Shown piece after piece: positions 44,101-62,799 of a stretch of DNA of 64,000 nucleotides. Below the pieces are notes generated by a model. That model did no database searches. It had not been told where the DNA came from and worked only from the letters and a program-made list of their open reading frames with translations. Source of the DNA: Mesocentrotus franciscanus (taxonomy: Eukaryota; Echinodermata; Echinoidea; Camarodonta; Strongylocentrotidae); assembly GCA_037976565.1 (NCBI GenBank), contig CP137679.1, positions 31,687,764 through 31,751,763 on the forward strand, given 5' to 3'. Made by a program: the position numbers and the translations under genes. The stretch's first letter is position 1. Every line of letters begins with the position of its first letter.

Positions 44101-45107
44101 CTCTTTCAATTTCTGAACAACTTTTCTTTTGGATAGTAAATTTAAAAAAATGCACAAATTAAGCAAATCCATTAAATCATTACAATTCTTCAAGGTAACA
44201 TGGAAAAGGTTGCGTCTGGAAGTGGATGGCATAAGAGGGAAATGAAGACCAAAGATTTCATGAAAAGATACAATGAAGACAGAAATCAGTAAGGTTGGTC
44301 TAAATGAGGAGGATCCTCTAGACAAAAAGAAGTTGAGGGAGGGAGTGTCATGGTGTGGAATTCATTAACTTCTGGTAACAGGGAAAATGCTGACTTTAAT
44401 AATGAATGATTATAATGATGAACAGTATAATTTCTTTGAAAAGAACTTACAATTTCTGCAGTGGAAGCTGATTCATGGGATACAAAGAGCCACTGACAAC
44501 CTTTTTCCTAACACTATATTCATCAAGACTCTGTAACAAAAATACACAAAATGTAACTTGTTACATTGTATGAGATAACTTGTCTTTGATAGAGGTTACA
44601 TTTAAATTACAGTTTGAAAATACTAAACACAAGGCAGTTATTGTAATCTGGTACATCTATAACTACTGTAATAGTCTAAAATGATGATGATGATGATATT
44701 GATAATGATGATTATGACAATTATCAATAATAACAACAATGGCAACAACAACAAAAACAATAACAATAAAAAAAAATAATAATAATGATAATACTAGTAT
44801 TAAAGCCTATCTGCACTAGTTTGGCCAGGATGGATTAGATGTCCCTGCGTGGTCACTGGAAGGTGGTTATCTCATCAAATCAGCTCTCAATTAACATAAG
44901 ATAAAGGGGACCATGGGGGACCAAAGGGTACCGCTTAGGCATTATTTGCTATATAGAGGGCGCAAGTAGCTACAAGTAGTGCAGTTCCGCTTTAATATTT
45001 ATAATCATATTAATAAATAATAGATCTAATAATAATACTAATAGAAATAGATCTTCAGGAGTAAAAGAGGAAGATTATTATGACGAAGAAGAAGAAGAAG
45101 AGATCTA

Positions 45108-45153
<46 letters not shown>

Positions 45154-47481
45154 TAACTATTCTAAGTCTAATAACAATAATAAAATCTAATTATAATAAT
45201 AACAATATTAACGAATAAAAAATAAAAAATAAATAATGAATAAATGATTGAATAAATAAAGTTAAACAAATAAATAATGAATAAATGATTGAATAAATAA
45301 AGTTAAACAAATAAATAGAAAAAATATAGAAAACAAGGCAGCGTTTCACGATCGCGAAACCATCAATTTAAGATCCAAGTACAAGTTCACTGACATCCCA
45401 TTGAAATGCTCCAAAACTTGTACTTATGAAGGTTACATAAAACGTTGCCGAGATAAAATTAACGATATACAAGACCAAATACGCTTAGCCTTTACATGTG
45501 TAAGTGCAACTCTGTGCAAGACTAATGTGGTTAGATTGCACCATGTTAATAGCATTGCCCCATGCACCAGGGCCGTTTCCCAAAACGTCATAAGTCTAAC
45601 TTCTTGACTAAATCAGCGTTAGTAAGCTACTTGTCCGCTACGTGTTTCACGAAGCCCTCTTTGCCAAGATCAAAGACAACATCCTGACTAAGTAGTTATG
45701 ATGCTTCCGACCCGTCATATCTCTCTGTCATAACTTTTTAGTCGATGGGCATCGCCATCACATGTTATTTATTAGGTAGACTATGGCTGGCAAAAAAGGA
45801 CAAGAAATCCTCCAGCTATGATCTTTCTATACATTCACTTAAAGATAAAGTTGAGTTCTGGTCATGCGATTGCATTGTGAAAGAAACGTTGTGGAATCGA
45901 CCAGAAAAGGTTGATCATCTAACATATAAGTATTGGTGTGTACTGCAAGGTTCTGGAATCATCAAAATGATAAGAAATTTGGCCCAGTCTTGGTAAAGTT
46001 ACAAGCACTGTACACAGAAAGATGTATATATGGGACTACACGAACATGTGGCATAAAAAATCCGTCCGATTTTTATGATGTTACATGCCATATTTAGAAT
46101 ATTAAGGCATTTGAAGAGCTGTGCTATTCAGGGAACATTTTTTCTTGGATGTTCTTCCACACTTGCATTATAATACAATGATAACACTCACAAATTATTT
46201 TTCACCTCTTCCCAGAACTCAACCTTCTCTTTAAACCGAGATGGGTACCCTCCAGATATTTTTTTGATAGTTTATAAAAATACACCCTTATATAGTTCTT
46301 AGTAAAAATACGATGTTCGGATGTTATGAAAGTTTTGTCCAATGTTTTAGGCGTCAGCTTAATGATTGAAATCCTCCTTCTTCCCCAGAACAGTGAGGAC
46401 ATGGAACACCCTCCCAGCCAATGTCGTGACAGCCACATCTGTCGAAGCCTTTCGTCTCCAATTGACGAGAGGCTGCAGCAGCTAGATCCAATGCTGCTTT
46501 TACTTGCACCTTGTTATTTATTGGCACATGCACCCCATCCTTGTGACACACACTACACCAAAGTTCTGCAAGAATCTTCAAGACTGAAGGAAGCAGACTA
46601 CACCAAAGAAGAAGAAGAAGAAGAAATGATGAAACTTCAACATTCCAAACATTAAAACACATATTTTAGACTATTCAGTTTACACATTTGAATTTATCTC
46701 AAAATTATAAATATGGGTCTGAAAACTAGAGAATACACTTCTGACTATGGCTTGGCTGCCGTGGCAGAAAACCCATCCCTTCGAGGATTTTACAATGTGG
46801 AAATAAATGCGTATAATCAGTTTAGTTAAGTGGAAAAAGCCTTAGATATAAACATGGCATATTTTCATAAGATTTTTAAATATAAAAAACGATATCGATA
46901 ATGTGTAGAAAGATCATAGTTGGAGGATTTCTTTCCTGTTGTGCCAGCCATAGTCTACCCAATAAATGACATGTGATCGCGCTGCCCATCGACTAAAAAG
47001 TTATGACAGAGATACGACGGGTCATAACTACTTAGTCAGGATGTTGTCTTTGATCTTGGCAAAGAGGGCTTCGTGAAACAGGTAGCGGACAAGTACATGT
47101 AGCTAACTAACGCTGATTTAGTCAAGAAGTTAGACTTATGACGGTTTTGAGAAACGGGCCCCTGGCTCTCGAAAGCACACACACACACTCATCAGTCTGC
47201 AAGAATCTTCAACTGTGAAGGAGCTAGAGCCGTAGGCGTAGAGGCAGAAGAAGAAGATCAAGCCTCCCCAAATATTTACGTATATTTTAGTATATGGGAC
47301 TGAAGTGAAAAATACTCGCCTCTGAAAACAAGATTATCCGTCCAGAACAAGAACTTGTCGTGAAATAACTGTCATGATTATTGATGATTTCCACAAGGCT
47401 GACTATAAATTGATCTATTTCACCTTTTCGACTAAAATCCGTGCATTTAAGGCGACTTGCCTTTGTTTTGGAAAATGCCAT
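41199..47481 (-). CDS. TYW3: tRNA wybutosine-synthesizing protein 3 homologue
   Basis: Six minus-strand exons: 47481-47320, 44530-44451, 43893-43795, 43389-43318, 42136-42003 and 41520-41199 (TGA at 41199-41201). The product, about 289 residues, contains the conserved TYW3 segments YFTTSSCSGRIIL, CQWLFVSHE, FKFEPFVLHVQC, SGFRNSGITIGNGGK, IRSTHGLEVPVTKEGRL and SEDYIDFIVSLAN. The acidic/basic C-terminal tail is poorly conserved, as in other animals (human about 259 residues). TYW3 is the SAM-dependent methyltransferase that acts third in making wybutosine at position 37 of tRNA-Phe. The start Met follows family practice (FSRKGEID close behind). Exon 2 is one base short for its frame near 44500-44506, and intron 1 appears to use a GC donor. 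Intron 1 holds a 1.6-kb fold-back element. The gene is divergent from BED/ALAD. Confidence 0.93.
42713..43068 (+). mobile_element. tRNA-derived SINE, family 2 (longest copy)
   Basis: A box TGGTCTAGTGGATAAG and B box GGTGTTCAAGTCCC are followed by the body TAATGTCCTTTGGCAAG, CATTTGCCACTCTCCACCCA and an (ATT)n tail after GTGAGC. Copies in both orientations occur at 51638, 11235, 12598, 15540 and 16264. It lies in a TYW3 intron. Confidence 0.75.
43480..43760. repeat. (ATC/ACC)n and pyrimidine microsatellite block
   Basis: Imperfect CATCAT and CACCAC repeats with CCTTCC tracts. It lies between two TYW3 exons. Confidence 0.95.
44990..45330. repeat. (AAT)n and (AATA)n low-complexity block
   Basis: Long runs of ATA/ATAA repeats, including about 13 pure AAT units near 45110-45155 and a duplicated AAATAATGAATAAATGATTG unit. 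Confidence 0.95.
45567..47165. mobile_element. Long-TIR fold-back element in TYW3 intron 1
   Basis: Arms of about 260 bp (45567-45835 and about 46905-47165) are reverse complements, from CCAGGGCCGTTTC to GAAACGGGCCCCTGG, sharing GACTAAATCAGCGTTA and GCTTCGTGAAACA segments. The interior is unrelated to transposase but contains a LINE C-terminal fragment at about 46374-46490. The arms are about 90% alike by eye. Confidence 0.8.
46374..46490 (+). mobile_element. LINE reverse-transcriptase C-terminal fragment
   Basis: PRTVRTWNTLPANVV and VEAFRLQLTR match the end of non-LTR retrotransposon ORF2 proteins. It lies inside the fold-back element at 45567-47165. Confidence 0.55.
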
Positions 47482-48329
47482 TCTCGTGCAATTGGGTATG
47501 AATCGCCAGTTGTAAACCTTTAAAAAAAATATATATATAGGCCTAGACCCTATATAGATCTATACATAAATAACTAATTTTTAACCAAACGATCGAGAAC
47601 AAATCAAATTGATAATTTTGACAATATAGCCTAAATTACTGAATGGACTAAAATATAACATTTGGATCTTCTACTATAGGCATGCTCTAGTTATGATCAC
47701 TGGCGTCGCTAGACATGGTAAAAAAAAAAGCCATATTCGAAGTTTGAAAAAGTTTGTTTAAAGGGGTATATTAAGTCATACATTTAGCAAATCCCCCCTA
47801 AAGGCTTTACAAAATCGGAATTTCCCATCATAAAACAATAGAAGGGGAAGCCGCTATATAATATGGATCAATTTATGTTTTAAAGAGCTAGCTGCCCCCT
47901 CCCCCTCCCCATACACACACTCACACCGGGATGACGGAATTAGAATTATATAAATTTTGACTAGACCTATCACTGATAAACAGTGAAAATAATTAGAGAC
48001 AGCATGAAGAATGAGATTGGATCATGGCCTTTAACATTAGAGATGCAACTCTCAGTCTCAGTCTGCATAAATTAAAATGTTCAAGTCAATCTAAAAACTG
48101 GGGGGATGATACATGCAGGGGTCACATGGTTCCAGACCCCTCCTTTCTTTCTTTTATTTCTTCACGGTATTCGCTGATTTCACAAGTGGCGTTCCGTAGT
48201 TGTTTCTTTTACGTGTAGACTGAAACGAATCACGGTGAGTCTTAACAAAATCATTCCGGATTCAGCTGTATATACCCATTAAAAAGTACGCGTAGCTGTA
48301 CAAAAGTCAAGTTTTTAAGAGCCTAAACA
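47482..48329. promoter_or_regulatory. Divergent intergenic promoter region between TYW3 and BED/ALAD
   Basis: The two start codons, facing away from each other, are 848 bp apart with no other supported gene between. The region must contain both promoters and 5' UTRs unless upstream non-coding exons exist. A TATATA at 48269-48274, about 55 bp before the ATG at 48330, is a weak TATA candidate. No transcription start is visible from sequence alone. Confidence 0.45.
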
Positions 48330-49217
48330 ATGTCTGCTCTTTTCGACGATCATCCGATGCATTTTAATGAAGCTCTCGTCAAGGTGGTGAAAGTAGAAGT
48401 CGGAAGTCCGAGTGAGGTGGAAGAAGGGCTTGAAGGAGAAGACTGCTCGGGCTCGACCGGGGCCGAAGGATCCGCGGAGGAGGAGTACGATCCGCACTGC
48501 CCGCAGCGTGATGTAACAGCTGGCCAACCAGACGAGCTCGGATTTGCTAACAATGACGAAGAGGGTATTGCAAGTCCGATGTTAAGAAGGAGATTAAATC
48601 GAGACGAAAATAATATGAGAACGACTGGCTTTTACAACAAAAAAGAACTTCAATCCATGGTAGAAAATATCAATGATTCTCGTGTCTCATTTGAACCATT
48701 CACAAACAAGAAGATCCCTGTCTTTGACCGATTCGTCCAAATCTTTGTTGATGGTAGAAAACAGGAATATACAGCATGTGTTGAGTGCCGCAGCCTTATC
48801 AAGTATTCAACACGTGATGGCACTCGAGGGTTACACCATCACAAATGCCCACACTACAGATCACGCCGACCCAAGGCAAAGAAGGACGATAATAATGGAG
48901 GACCGCAGACAGAGACGGATGGAACGACTGAGGAGAAGTCAACAGAAAATGGCAATGTTGTCCATACCCACACTTCTATCACAAACAATGACTGTCAAGA
49001 TCCTCCTTTCTTAGACAGTGGCTTAACGGACGTGTTACCTACTAGTTATTCTTCTAGATCTAGTGCTTCCAACATTCCGAAAGTCAACATGATCCCTTTA
49101 AAGAGGGTGCTGGCTGATGCCGTAGGTATCGCTCCTAGGCCAAGATTGAAGAACAAAGTCCGATCTGCATCTTCTTCACCCACAATGGTGATTATGGTTT
49201 ACAATGCATCAGTTTAA
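48330..49217 (+). CDS. BED-type zinc-finger exon (possible N-terminal part of an ALAD fusion)
   Basis: An open reading frame of 295 codons starts at ATG 48330 and ends at a stop at 49215-49217. The N-terminal 90 residues are acidic (EVEEGLEGED, AEEEYD) and contain VKVEVG, a possible SUMO site. Residues about 128-175 form a BED-like finger: C150-x2-C153 ... H169-x3-C173 with LIKYSTRDGT before the histidines, most like the N-terminal finger of Hermes-type hAT transposases. The rest is low-complexity and basic/Ser-rich. A possible donor (ATG|GTGATT) at 49187/49188 in phase 0 would join it to the exon at 50715; otherwise it stands alone, with AATAAA at 50140. The BED domain suggests DNA binding and possible domestication from a hAT element. 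Confidence 0.7.
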   Translation: MSALFDDHPMHFNEALVKVVKVEVGSPSEVEEGLEGEDCSGSTGAEGSAEEEYDPHCPQRDVTAGQPDELGFANNDEEGIASPMLRRRLNRDENNMRTTGFYNKKELQSMVENINDSRVSFEPFTNKKIPVFDRFVQIFVDGRKQEYTACVECRSLIKYSTRDGTRGLHHHKCPHYRSRRPKAKKDDNNGGPQTETDGTTEEKSTENGNVVHTHTSITNNDCQDPPFLDSGLTDVLPTSYSSRSSASNIPKVNMIPLKRVLADAVGIAPRPRLKNKVRSASSSPTMVIMVYNASV

Positions 49218-50139
49218 ATTGAGATGACTTAGACCTGCTTGCAAACTACTAATACTGAGTAATACTGCATGTGGATCAACTTTTAAAAAAATTCTCTTTC
49301 GTTTTTTAAATTTTTTTTAAAACTCTGCACGTGCCCTAAAGAGCAATCTCCTGTGCCACATGAATTTTCTTTTACCTGTTGGAGACGGCTCAACATTTCT
49401 AACAAACTCATTGTGTGATGAAAATAAACTTAAACAATGCATGTACAGATAATGGAAAATGTTTAATATAATACTACATTCACTGTCTTCATTAAGTTGG
49501 AGTTTGGTGGCATTTGTCATTACCCCAGCTAAAATGAAGCTCTGAGGACCTTGCACACAATGAATTGATGAACTGTGACTCACACTATATGCATCTCATG
49601 TGTTTGATCTTATCTGTCCATGCCATATGGTGTTCAGGAATTGCAAATATTTGTCATTGATATACAATGTATATTCGTCTGTGGCAATATATGGCTCAGA
49701 CATACTGCAGTCTAGGTATAGATAATATCTTTAATTCATATTCATAAATGAATGATGTTCACATGCATTCCTATTTTATGTAATGTATATCAGATAAGGC
49801 TTCTTACATCATGTGATATGGTTTCATCAAATTCAAAGTTTAACATTGATTTCTAGAAAATTAGATATTCTTTGAATTAAAGTATGATGGCAGACGGCAT
49901 GTACTTAATGACTGAGCATTTTCAAATACATATACTTAAAGGTAATTTGTTACTTTCTCACAGTGAGAAATTTTCAGAATTTGCCTCTGCTGTAGGCCTA
50001 TATTTGAAAAAAATAAGTACATTAAATGATAAATACTACAAGCTAAAACACAATTTATCTTATCTTGTAATAATAAGTACAATCAGTTTTTCTTTGACCT
50101 ATAAGTTATGTAAAATTTTGCTACTTGCCTAGATGTGTG

Positions 50140-50145
50140 AATAAA
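50140..50145 (+). terminator. Possible alternative polyadenylation signal after the BED exon
   Basis: AATAAA about 0.9 kb after the BED ORF stop and before the first ALAD exon. If used, it would give a single-exon BED transcript independent of ALAD. Its use is not shown by sequence. Confidence 0.3.
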
Positions 50146-50714
50146 TATACTTCAAACTCCTTAAAAATAACAACATTGTAGATTTGTATCCTTCTAATTG
50201 TGTTAATTGACCTTAAAACTGATTTTAATGCCAGAGGGGAAATAGTTGTAATTCTAAACAGGTGCTGGAATATACATGTATATATATATATATATATGAT
50301 GCTGCAATATACTGTAATGTACTGTACTAGTGTTTATTTTGTGACTTTTTTTTGGTCCAAATATCAGAGTTCGTTATTCTTGTGTTTCTTTGTTATTTTC
50401 CTGCAGAGTCCTGCTTGTGAATTAGTACATCTGTGCTGAGAACATACAATTTACTCTGTTTTGATTAAATTTTTTAGTCTTTTTAAAATCATGGATATCT
50501 CTATAAAAGACATTCCAATTCATAGCATGATTTTCTTTTTTGGATTCAAAAGTTATTACCATATGTTATTCCTTCTGTATTTTTTTTTATATCATTGATA
50601 TCTCACCAAAATAATAATTACTTAGCATGGCTTCTTTTTACACCTTCAAAACTCAAAAGTTATAATGGTAACATTCACTTTTGACTTCTCTTTTGTTGTT
50701 GTTGTTCATGTTAG

Positions 50715-57767
<7,053 letters not shown>

Positions 57768-58275
57768 GAACTACCAATCATCAAACTCCATGCAGTTTTT
57801 TAATTTTTATATATTCTTTTATGTGATGGTACATTGTATGAGTACTTATGATCAAAATGTTCTTAAGGGACCCAGTGATTGAAAATTACATTCGTCTAAA
57901 TTGACATAAAAAGAGAGGTATATATAGAGAGAAGAAAAGTAAAGATAATTTGGTTTTGAGCAATATCTGTTCTTCCATATATTTTGTATTTGCGCATTTT
58001 GGTTAAAGAGCTTACATGGGATCAATGTTCTTTTACTTTTAAGATTTTCTTCTACATAATATTTTTCCATGCATTGCAGGTTTATAATTATATATATCTT
58101 TCTCCATTAACACATGAACTTCATCATGAACAATTATCTTTTAATTTAACTGTTTATTCTATTTAAATGCAATTATTGTGATGTGCACATTACAGCATAT
58201 TCACACTAAACTTGCCAAAGATTTATACATTTCCATTTACAACCAATAGATATGATTTCTTCATTTAGAAGTTTT

Positions 58276-58281
58276 AATAAA
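58276..58281 (+). terminator. ALAD: Candidate polyadenylation signal of ALAD
   Basis: AATAAA about 510 bp after the ALAD stop codon in AT-rich sequence. It is a plausible 3' end, but several later A-rich sites also exist. Confidence 0.4.
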
Positions 58282-59157
58282 TGTAATCAAATTGATTTTG
58301 ATAATGGTCTTATATCTTTACAAGAATGTAGGATATGTAATGCTTAGTTTTTGTAGGATTTTGTACTCCCAAGTCTCCTTTCATTGTGTCATTCTTAAAT
58401 TCTGGCCTTTTCTGTACACTGCAATATTTCATAGTTTTTAAAAGGCCAAATCTATGAAGACAAATGGAGCTTCTGTACTTCTAAGGCTGAAAATAGAGCC
58501 ATGAATTTTTTTATTGTATTCTCTCTTTTTATAATAGACATGATTCATGTAGATATTATACATGTAGTACTCTTAAAAATCTAAGGAACGTTGCATGAAT
58601 ATTCTTCACAAATTATGTTATTTTGTTTTTAAAGAGGCCTAGATTTTTTTGACAATTGTAGTAATGATTTGCTGTTTGTTTGAATTTCATTTTAAGCCTT
58701 CGTTGAATACGTATTATACTGCCAATCTTACATTAGGTGACCTTTGACTGTATTTGAAAGAATAAGGATTCATTTGACCTTGTGTAGTCCTCTGCACGGT
58801 ATAACAATATACAATGTCATAGAAAATTGTTCAAAGAAGGTATTTGATGTCTAAAAAATGAAATATTCATGTATATTATTTGGAGTCATGCAATATGTCT
58901 TAAGCCCAGCGCACACTATTTGACCCAACTAAGATCCGATTTTGGATGAATTTGCAAAAGCATTGAACATGAGCCATCAAAACGTACAATATTAATAATA
59001 GAGGTTCAGAATACTTATAGTGATAGAATAACAATGTCGGGGACAGCAAGCTTCATATAAAGATGAAAATTCAAATCAACTTAGAATCATGGGGACGTCA
59101 TTTCATTTGGGCGATTGTCCATGATTTTAAGCTGATTTGGCATTTGTTTGTTTGTTA

Positions 59158-59238
59158 ACTTTGTTTTACCTGACTGCTAAGACAGCATGTGTATCCTTGT
59201 AAAAGGCCATTGCTCTTCCACTGAGCCATCGCTCCTCC
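59158..59238 (-). mobile_element. Internally deleted family 1 SINE
   Basis: On the minus strand GAGCGATGGCTCAGTGGAAG and, directly after, the 3' body ACATGCTGTCTTAGCAGTCA match the ends of the family 1 SINEs. The middle, including the B box, is missing. Confidence 0.55.
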
Positions 59239-62200
59239 TCAATTTACAACATTTACAACAAATAGAAGGCTTAAATCTACTGAAATTTTGATTGTTAGTA
59301 TTCATGTCATTATTCAGAACCTCCATCAGGAAGATGTCATTTTTTTAAATTTCCAAATCCAATGCAACAGCGATTTCTTTGATATCGGATCGCAGAAGGT
59401 TCGCATATTGTGCGGTGGTTTTATTGATATTCTACTTACATGACTGTACTATCTACGTTCATCTCATTTTATTACTCAGAGAGTTCCAAGATGATAATGT
59501 TAATGACCATTCTGTTGCATGGAAGAAAGAAATGTATCACTGAAGTGTATACCAAATAATAAAAAAAAAAATTGAAACGAATCATCTTGTCTCTACAATT
59601 GTATTTTGGATTCTCAATCCTGTATGCATGCCCTGTATGTCTGTGCTTAACATATATATGTATTCTTTCTCATTACAAAAAAAAAAAAAAAATTGCCTTA
59701 AAATATCTTGATGAATTTTGAACTTATCATATCAAGTACAACAAGAACTACAACAATATATGATGTTGATGAAAATATTAATAGTAACAGTAATAATAAT
59801 AATACATTTGATAATGATAAAAAACAGATATGCAGCATTTTGTATACATATATTGTTTTTTGAAGTGCTTCACATACATTAAGTTATATGTAAAATAAAC
59901 ATACTACATTTTGGAGAAAAATTAGAAATATGATATTGTGATGGGAATTGAAAAGGCTTTCTGATGACATCAAATAAAGGGGAAAACTGCAATATGTAAA
60001 TGATTTCAAAATTTGGTTTAAATTTGAAATTTTACGACTTACGTCTTTAATTTTTTATCGACTTAGAAGAAGAGAGTGTGTGCCTTATACCTTGTCTTCC
60101 CTTTTATTACATGTGGCCAGCTTCTCTCAAATATGGCTTTGTAAATTTTGTGTTTTATAAATATTCAAAATTGATTTTTCATCTTGCTGTGTCACATTTT
60201 AACTGGTCAAAATACTTTCAGAAAATTTAGAAGAACCGGTGTTTTCTACACATTCCTTTCTTAGTACCTTAATACATACATGTAATTATATTCGTTGATC
60301 TTCTTTCAAAAATGTGTTAATTAGTTTCCCCCCCCCCCACACACACACAACTGTGATTGTGAGTTAATATTCATCTCCATACCTGGCAATTAATTGAAAG
60401 AAAATTTGCGATATTTTAGTTGGGCGATTTCACAAAAAGAAGAATACCCTGGATGATGAAGAAATCTAACTTACAATTGAAATGTCATTCTGAGGGCATG
60501 CACCTACTTATATGACGCAGGAAAAAATGGAAACTGTGGAATGTGAATTTCTTACCCGGGCAGCTAGTACACCGTACAGACAGCCTGAAAGTTCATTCGG
60601 CGTTCAAATATTTCTATATCAAGATGTTCATGAACCGATTAAGAGAAATTTGAAACTGCCTTTGTTTTTCCAAAGAGCTGTCTATTAGTTTGACCGAAAT
60701 CAGTTTGACTGGAATGGAAAAGGGACGCCCCCTCCCGCCCCCGCCCGTCTCTTGTATCACAAGTTTTGATTTTCCGACAACTATATCAGTCTGTACTTGT
60801 GGTAGTTAAACCTCTACAATCTAAAGGTTGAAGGCTCTACTATTCTTTTATATTTTTTCCGTAGTAAAATGGGAAATGGTTGACAGACTGCTTAAATCAA
60901 TTTTAAACTGCTTGAAAAAAAAAAGAAGAGAAAAAAAATGTTAGATAGGTTCAGTCAGACTATAAAACCTTCAGTAAAATGTTTTTTCTTACTTAGTATT
61001 TTAAAGATACTTTTACGTTATCAAAGATATCAGAGACTGATTGCAAAAAAAAGGGCGTCATTTTGCAAAGAAGATCGATTTTTTTTTTTTTTTTTTGGGG
61101 GGGGGTATGCAATTTTAAATTTTAGTTTAAACGACATTGCTGCAAATATATCTTTAATATGCGCGCAAAGACTTTCGAAAAATCAACTCAAGGGCAATTT
61201 CAACACTCTATTATATACCCCATGGAAATTATGTTCGGGTTGGTAATATGTCTATTGTAGGCCTATTGTTCGCTAATGTCATAATGTGACTGAAATTCCC
61301 TGAGGATAATTTTTCGAAAGACTTTGCGATCGTGTTCTTTTGAACTTACTTTGTATTCGTTGCAGATTTCGCTTGACCTCTGTTTCAATAGACATCATAA
61401 TGAAATGCATTGATTGTTCATAATATGAATATTGGATTTAAGGCGAGGAAAAACAAGGTAAATAAAGAAGAAATAATAGAACGTAGAACGTCGTAATAAC
61501 ATGAAAGAAGTATTATTTAGTAGATAAAAGATCGATATTAATGAAAGACCAACCATATGATTTTATTTTGCGCATAAAAATATAGGTAATAGCTGAGGAT
61601 CTAATTAAATGGCAAAGATAATTCGCTGTTTTAAAAGAAATTGAATTGGGATTGGGATATAGAATTAGACATTCAAAATGAAAGCCAATCATCATCAATA
61701 TCAGTTGAAGGATTATCAAGAAACGGACTTTCGGCATAGGAATTTGTTTTTTGTATTAGATTCCCAAGAAAAGGCAATGTCAGATAAACGAGATGAACAA
61801 AGAAGAATTTCATCTGGCGATGGTTTTGGGAAGGTCTTTCTTCGAAGAATGATGTACGTGCAAGATTTGTTGCTGACTTGCTCTTGAACCGGGACTGAGC
61901 TCCTTATTTACGAATTAAAAAGTTCGGAGAGGGGCAGTCTTCTCAGTTTCACGAGTTGATCTCCTTCTATCCGTCGTGATGAAATGACAGGAACCTTGAG
62001 GTAAGTGTGTTTTATAAGTTCACGGAGAGGGTAGGATTCGGCAGTTGATGCTTGCTTAGGGGCAGATCCTGGATCTTCTTGGGGTCGGGGAGGGGGCAGC
62101 ACGAGTCCGAAATATCTCGCTTCTTTGTTGTTGAATGCCTATACAATATTAGTCCAAAATTCTCTGACAAGCAGGAAAGAAACAATTTAATAAAAACATA

Positions 62201-62625
62201 CAAACAAACAAAAAGGGTTATTACATTTTTAACGTTCTTTTTCAGTTCAATTAAAAATCAAACAAAGAAAATTAAGAAACACAAACGGCTATCGCGTATT
62301 TACGTGCTTTTCGGTTCAATTTTGCCTGAGACGTAGATACAGGATCACAAATTCGTGTATATCATCACTTTTGTGTAATTTAGCTATGCCAGGCTTCTTT
62401 TATTTTTCTAATAGGGCGACATGCGCCCCGCATGCCCTCTGGATACGCCAATGATGCCAACGCCCTTCCAAGCGTCATTTAAGGGGCTCTTTCCACGCAT
62501 TCCGTTGTGAGTTCAAAAGTTGAAGTACGCGTGTAAAGATTTGCAGCCGGATTTGGTTTTCTCGAACGCTACAAGAAAGAATTTGTAAAATGTGCTCATA
62601 TACTCAATTTCTGGAGTGTAAATAA

Positions 62626-62796
62626 ATTTGAAACGTCTTAGTGTTTTTATACTGGATGGCATTGTAATTGTAAGACACGCCCATAATTCTAATAAATGAC
62701 CAATCACAGCATGCAAACATGAAATGTCTTAGTGTTAGTAAAGTGGGTGGATCCGCCCATAATTCTACGAGAGATGAAGGAATGACCAATCACAGC
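62626..62796. promoter_or_regulatory. Tandem CCAAT-box block
   Basis: Two direct copies of a unit containing ACGTCTTAGTGTT or ATGTCTTAGTGTT, then CGCCCATAATTCT, then TGACCAATCACAGC (62697-62710 and 62783-62796). CCAATCA is the NF-Y binding motif common in animal promoters. The block sits about 300 bp before a possible splice donor (TCAAAG|GTAGGA near 63089), which suggests a promoter of a gene extending beyond the window. The direction and the gene are unknown. Confidence 0.4.
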
Positions 62797-62799
62797 GCG

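Larger units (their letters stand above)
57768..62600. other. Intergenic or 3' UTR stretch without a supported gene
   Basis: AT-rich sequence with no splice-consistent coding exon that I recognise. It holds the likely ALAD 3' UTR at its start, a short minus-strand SINE remnant at 59158-59238, poly(A) runs near 59679, and a T/G homopolymer near 61080-61107. Short open frames (for example 61678-61887) show no recognisable domain. Confidence 0.6.

Noticed and set aside
61678..61887. 69-codon open frame in the distal intergenic region
   Set aside because: No recognisable domain, no splice context and no support from composition, so chance cannot be excluded.
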